Source of the DNA: Treponema sp. UBA4328
Lineage (GTDB): Bacteria; Spirochaetota; Spirochaetia; Treponematales; Treponemataceae
DNA: 7,994 nucleotides
Assembly: GCA_002394465.1 (NCBI GenBank)
Contig: DGTU01000118.1
Coordinates: 1-7,994 of the forward strand
Direction: 5' to 3'
Below are positions 6,389 through 7,994 of the stretch, piece by piece. A program made the position numbers and the translations under genes. Within the stretch, counting starts at the first letter, position 1. Each line of letters starts with the position of its first letter. The notes beneath the pieces are model-generated. The model made no database searches. It was not told the DNA's origin and saw only the letters and a list, made by a program, of their open reading frames with translations.

Positions 6389-6542
6389 ATAAAATGACTA
6401 CCGGTCGCGTTTCGAAGTCCAGAACCGCCCGTTAACTTGCTACATTCTGTTTGCGGCAAAGGAACTATGATATTTGCCGCTTTAGCGGCAGCCGCAAACA
6501 GGATGTTTCTGGTCTCCAAAACACAACCTCCCGTCATTTTAT
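6389..6542. repeat. 154-bp foldback element with 36-bp terminal inverted repeats
   Basis: The outer arms 6389-6424 and 6507-6542 have equal length and match as inverted repeats at 27 of 36 positions. The first ten bases (ATAAAATGAC) and last six (CCAGAA) are perfect. Directly inside, 6442-6457 pairs with 6491-6506 over 16 bp, with one G-T pair, and TGCCGC-TTTA-GCGGCA (6475-6490) forms a tetraloop hairpin stacked on it. Two unpaired bulges of 17 nt each lie on the left side (6425-6441 and 6458-6474). A TA dinucleotide is present at each end, as in mariner/IS630-type MITEs, but it belongs to the inverted repeat, so it does not prove a target duplication. No transposase or open frame is inside. 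On the minus strand four of the nine outer mismatches become G-U pairs, which fits a structured RNA upstream of the TM2 gene. Confidence 0.75.
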
Positions 6543-6572
6543 AACAGGTAATTTATTTTATGATTTTTATTC

Positions 6573-6601
6573 AGTTTATTGGAAAAATTATGGGGTGTCA
6601 A
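6573..6601 (-). promoter_or_regulatory. Candidate minus-strand promoter reading through the foldback element to the TM2 gene
   Basis: On the minus strand a perfect -35 box, TTGACA (6601-6596), is followed by a 17-base spacer and TAAACT (6578-6573), which matches the -10 consensus at four of six bases. Transcription would start near 6566 and cross the whole foldback element before reaching the TM2 start codon at 6345, giving a leader of about 220 nt. Confidence 0.45.
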
Positions 6602-6623
6602 ACAAGGTTTTTTAAGTATTTCT

Positions 6624-6652
6624 TTGATAGTTCACGAAACAGGGATTATAAT
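6624..6652 (+). promoter_or_regulatory. Strong sigma-70 promoter of adhE
   Basis: TTGATA (6624-6629), a 17-base spacer and a perfect TATAAT (6647-6652) lie 38 bp before the adhE start codon. Transcription would begin near 6659, leaving a leader of about 32 nt that contains the ribosome site AGGAG (6677-6681). The foldback element is upstream of this promoter and therefore not in the adhE transcript made from it. Confidence 0.75.
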
Positions 6653-6690
6653 TAAAGTGATTATTTTATTTTTTACAGGAGTAGGTATAA

Positions 6691-7994
6691 ATGGCTAAGG
6701 AAGAATTGACTGAAGCCCAGAAGGAAATCAACGAGCTTGTTGCAAAGGCTCAGAAGGCGCTGGAGGCTTATGCTTCCTACGATCAGGAAAAAATCGACTA
6801 CATCGTTGCAAAAGCCAGTGTAGCCGCTCTCGATCATCATGGTTCTCTCGCAAAACTTGCTGTAGAAGAGACAAAGCGCGGTGTATTTGAGGACAAGGCG
6901 ACCAAAAATCTCTTTGCCTGTGAATATGTCGTAAATCACATGCGCCACCTAAAGACTGTCGGCGTTATCGAAGATGATGATGTCACTGGTATCGTAAAAA
7001 TTGCAGAGCCTGTGGGTGTCGTTGCAGGTCTTACTCCTGTCACTAACCCGACTTCAACCGCAATTTTCAAATCTCTTATCTGTCTCAAGACACGAAACCC
7101 GATTATTTTCTCTTTCCACCCAAGCGCAATCAAGTGTTCAATCGCTGCCGCAAAGGTTGTCTATGACGCAGCTGTTGCCGCTGGTGCTCCAAAAGACTGT
7201 ATTCAGTGGATTGTTGAGCCGTCACTCGAAAAGACAAATCTCCTGATTGGTCATGAGGGTGTCGCAACTATTCTTGCAACCGGCGGAAACGCAATGGTTC
7301 GCTCAGCTTATTCTCAGGGAAAACCTGCCCTCGGTGTTGGTGCTGGTAACGTTCCGGCTTATGTTGAGAAAACCTGTAACCTCAAGCAGGCAATCAACGA
7401 CATCGTAATGTCAAAGGCATTCGATAACGGTATGATTTGTGCTTCTGAGCAGGGAGCTATCATCGACAAAGAAATCTACAGCGACGCAATCAAGACTTTC
7501 AAAGAGTATCGTGCATATATGTGTAACGATGCCGAAAAGAAGATGCTTGAAAAATATATGTTTGGCGTTGACGGCGACCCGACTGTCGCTAAGCTTAATG
7601 CCGCTGTTCCGGGTATGAATCCTGTTGTCCTTGCCAAGAACGCCGGTTTCGACATCCCTGAGCGCACAAGCATCATTCTGGTTGAGTGTAAGGAAGTCGG
7701 TGTCAACGAGCCTCTCACACGAGAAAAGCTTTCTCCGGTTCTGGCTGTCCTCAAGGCTTCTTCTACAGAAGACGGTCTTAATAAGGCTAAGCAGTTCCTC
7801 GAATTCGGTGGTCTCGGTCACTCGGCTGCAATCCACACTTCAAACAAGGAACTCGCAGAAAAATTCGGCGACCTCGTTCCTGCAATCCGCGTAATCTGGA
7901 ACTCTCCTTCTACATTCGGTGGAATCGGTAATGTCTACAACTCATTCATTCCTTCCCTCACTCTCGGTTGTGGTTCTTACGGACACAACTCAAC
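6691..7994 (+). CDS. adhE: Bifunctional aldehyde-alcohol dehydrogenase AdhE, N-terminal part
   Basis: AdhE reduces acetyl-CoA to acetaldehyde and then ethanol, oxidising two NADH, in the cytoplasm of fermenting bacteria, where it forms long filaments called spirosomes. The 434 residues present cover most of the N-terminal acetylating aldehyde dehydrogenase domain; the iron-dependent alcohol dehydrogenase half lies beyond the right edge. Visible signatures are EPVGVVAGLTPVTNPTSTAI (106-125), ILATGGNAMVRSAYS (194-208), GVGAGNVPAYV (215-225) and the catalytic cysteine C250 in FDNGMICASEQ, matching E. coli AdhE around C246. Near the edge is SLTLGCGSYGHNS, typical of AdhE, which argues against a single-domain aldehyde dehydrogenase. 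ATG 6691 has AGGAG nine bases upstream and follows a strong promoter. The codons lean to C-ending forms (ATC, CTC, GTC) more than in the neighbours, as expected of a highly expressed gene. It pairs functionally with pflB at the left edge. Confidence 0.95.
   Translation, partial: MAKEELTEAQKEINELVAKAQKALEAYASYDQEKIDYIVAKASVAALDHHGSLAKLAVEETKRGVFEDKATKNLFACEYVVNHMRHLKTVGVIEDDDVTGIVKIAEPVGVVAGLTPVTNPTSTAIFKSLICLKTRNPIIFSFHPSAIKCSIAAAKVVYDAAVAAGAPKDCIQWIVEPSLEKTNLLIGHEGVATILATGGNAMVRSAYSQGKPALGVGAGNVPAYVEKTCNLKQAINDIVMSKAFDNGMICASEQGAIIDKEIYSDAIKTFKEYRAYMCNDAEKKMLEKYMFGVDGDPTVAKLNAAVPGMNPVVLAKNAGFDIPERTSIILVECKEVGVNEPLTREKLSPVLAVLKASSTEDGLNKAKQFLEFGGLGHSAAIHTSNKELAEKFGDLVPAIRVIWNSPSTFGGIGNVYNSFIPSLTLGCGSYGHNS

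Larger units (their letters stand above)
6346..6690. other. Divergent intergenic region between the TM2 gene and adhE
   Basis: This 345-bp stretch has no gene. It holds the ribosome site of the TM2 gene, the 154-bp foldback element (6389-6542), a candidate minus-strand promoter (6573-6601) and the strong adhE promoter (6624-6652). Base composition shifts from AT-rich flanks to a GC-richer foldback core, which agrees with the core being a separate unit. Confidence 0.7.

Noticed and set aside
6389..6542. Hammerhead ribozyme, tRNA or CRISPR repeat reading of the foldback
   Set aside because: There is no CUGANGA/GAAA core, no cloverleaf with T-loop, and no repeated spacer pattern. The element is a single foldback.
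7411..7836. Minus-strand open frame of 141 codons, and others antisense to adhE
   Set aside because: All overlap the secure adhE reading frame and look like shadows produced by its codon bias.

Overview
The window looks like chromosomal DNA from an anaerobic, fermentative spirochaete, most likely a gut or rumen Treponema. This is inferred from moderate GC, the protein flavour (Lys/Phe-rich exported protein, TM2 protein, UPF0016 transporter) and the mixed-acid fermentation genes at both ends. No marker gene proves the taxon.

Layout. The left edge holds the N-terminal third-codon-phase fragment (about 105 residues) of pyruvate formate-lyase (pflB) on the minus strand. A 397-bp divergent intergenic region (318-714) separates it from a plus-strand block. 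That block contains an exported protein of unknown function (715-2112), a YchJ-type protein with two SEC-C motifs and its own good promoter (2181-2681), an RlmB/TrmH-type rRNA 2'-O-methyltransferase (2725-3519), a UPF0016/GDT1-type cation transporter (3552-4247), and a large FAD-dependent dehydrogenase (4250-5866) that starts 2 bp after the transporter and is probably translationally coupled to it. A small zinc-ribbon plus TM2 membrane protein (5863-6345) lies on the minus strand, overlapping the dehydrogenase tail-to-tail by 4 bp. After a 345-bp intergenic region, the right edge holds the aldehyde dehydrogenase half of adhE (6691 to the edge, plus strand), behind a near-consensus promoter.

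How the genes work together. PflB makes acetyl-CoA plus formate from pyruvate, and AdhE reduces acetyl-CoA to ethanol while regenerating NAD+, so the two ends belong to one fermentation pathway. The genes between them are housekeeping or of unknown function and show no obvious link to fermentation.

The most unusual signal is non-coding: a 154-bp foldback element (6389-6542) between the TM2 gene and adhE. It has 36-bp imperfect terminal inverted repeats whose outer 10 bp are perfect, a nested 16-bp stem and an inner tetraloop hairpin. It could be a MITE-like element or a structured leader RNA of the TM2 gene. A minus-strand promoter (6573-6601) reads into it, and four of the nine outer-arm mismatches become G-U pairs in minus-strand RNA. 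Other non-coding signals are a perfect 13-bp hairpin across the ychJ stop codon, 13-bp palindromes in the pflB and ychJ upstream regions, and the octamer CCGTCATT, noticed upstream of both pflB and adhE.
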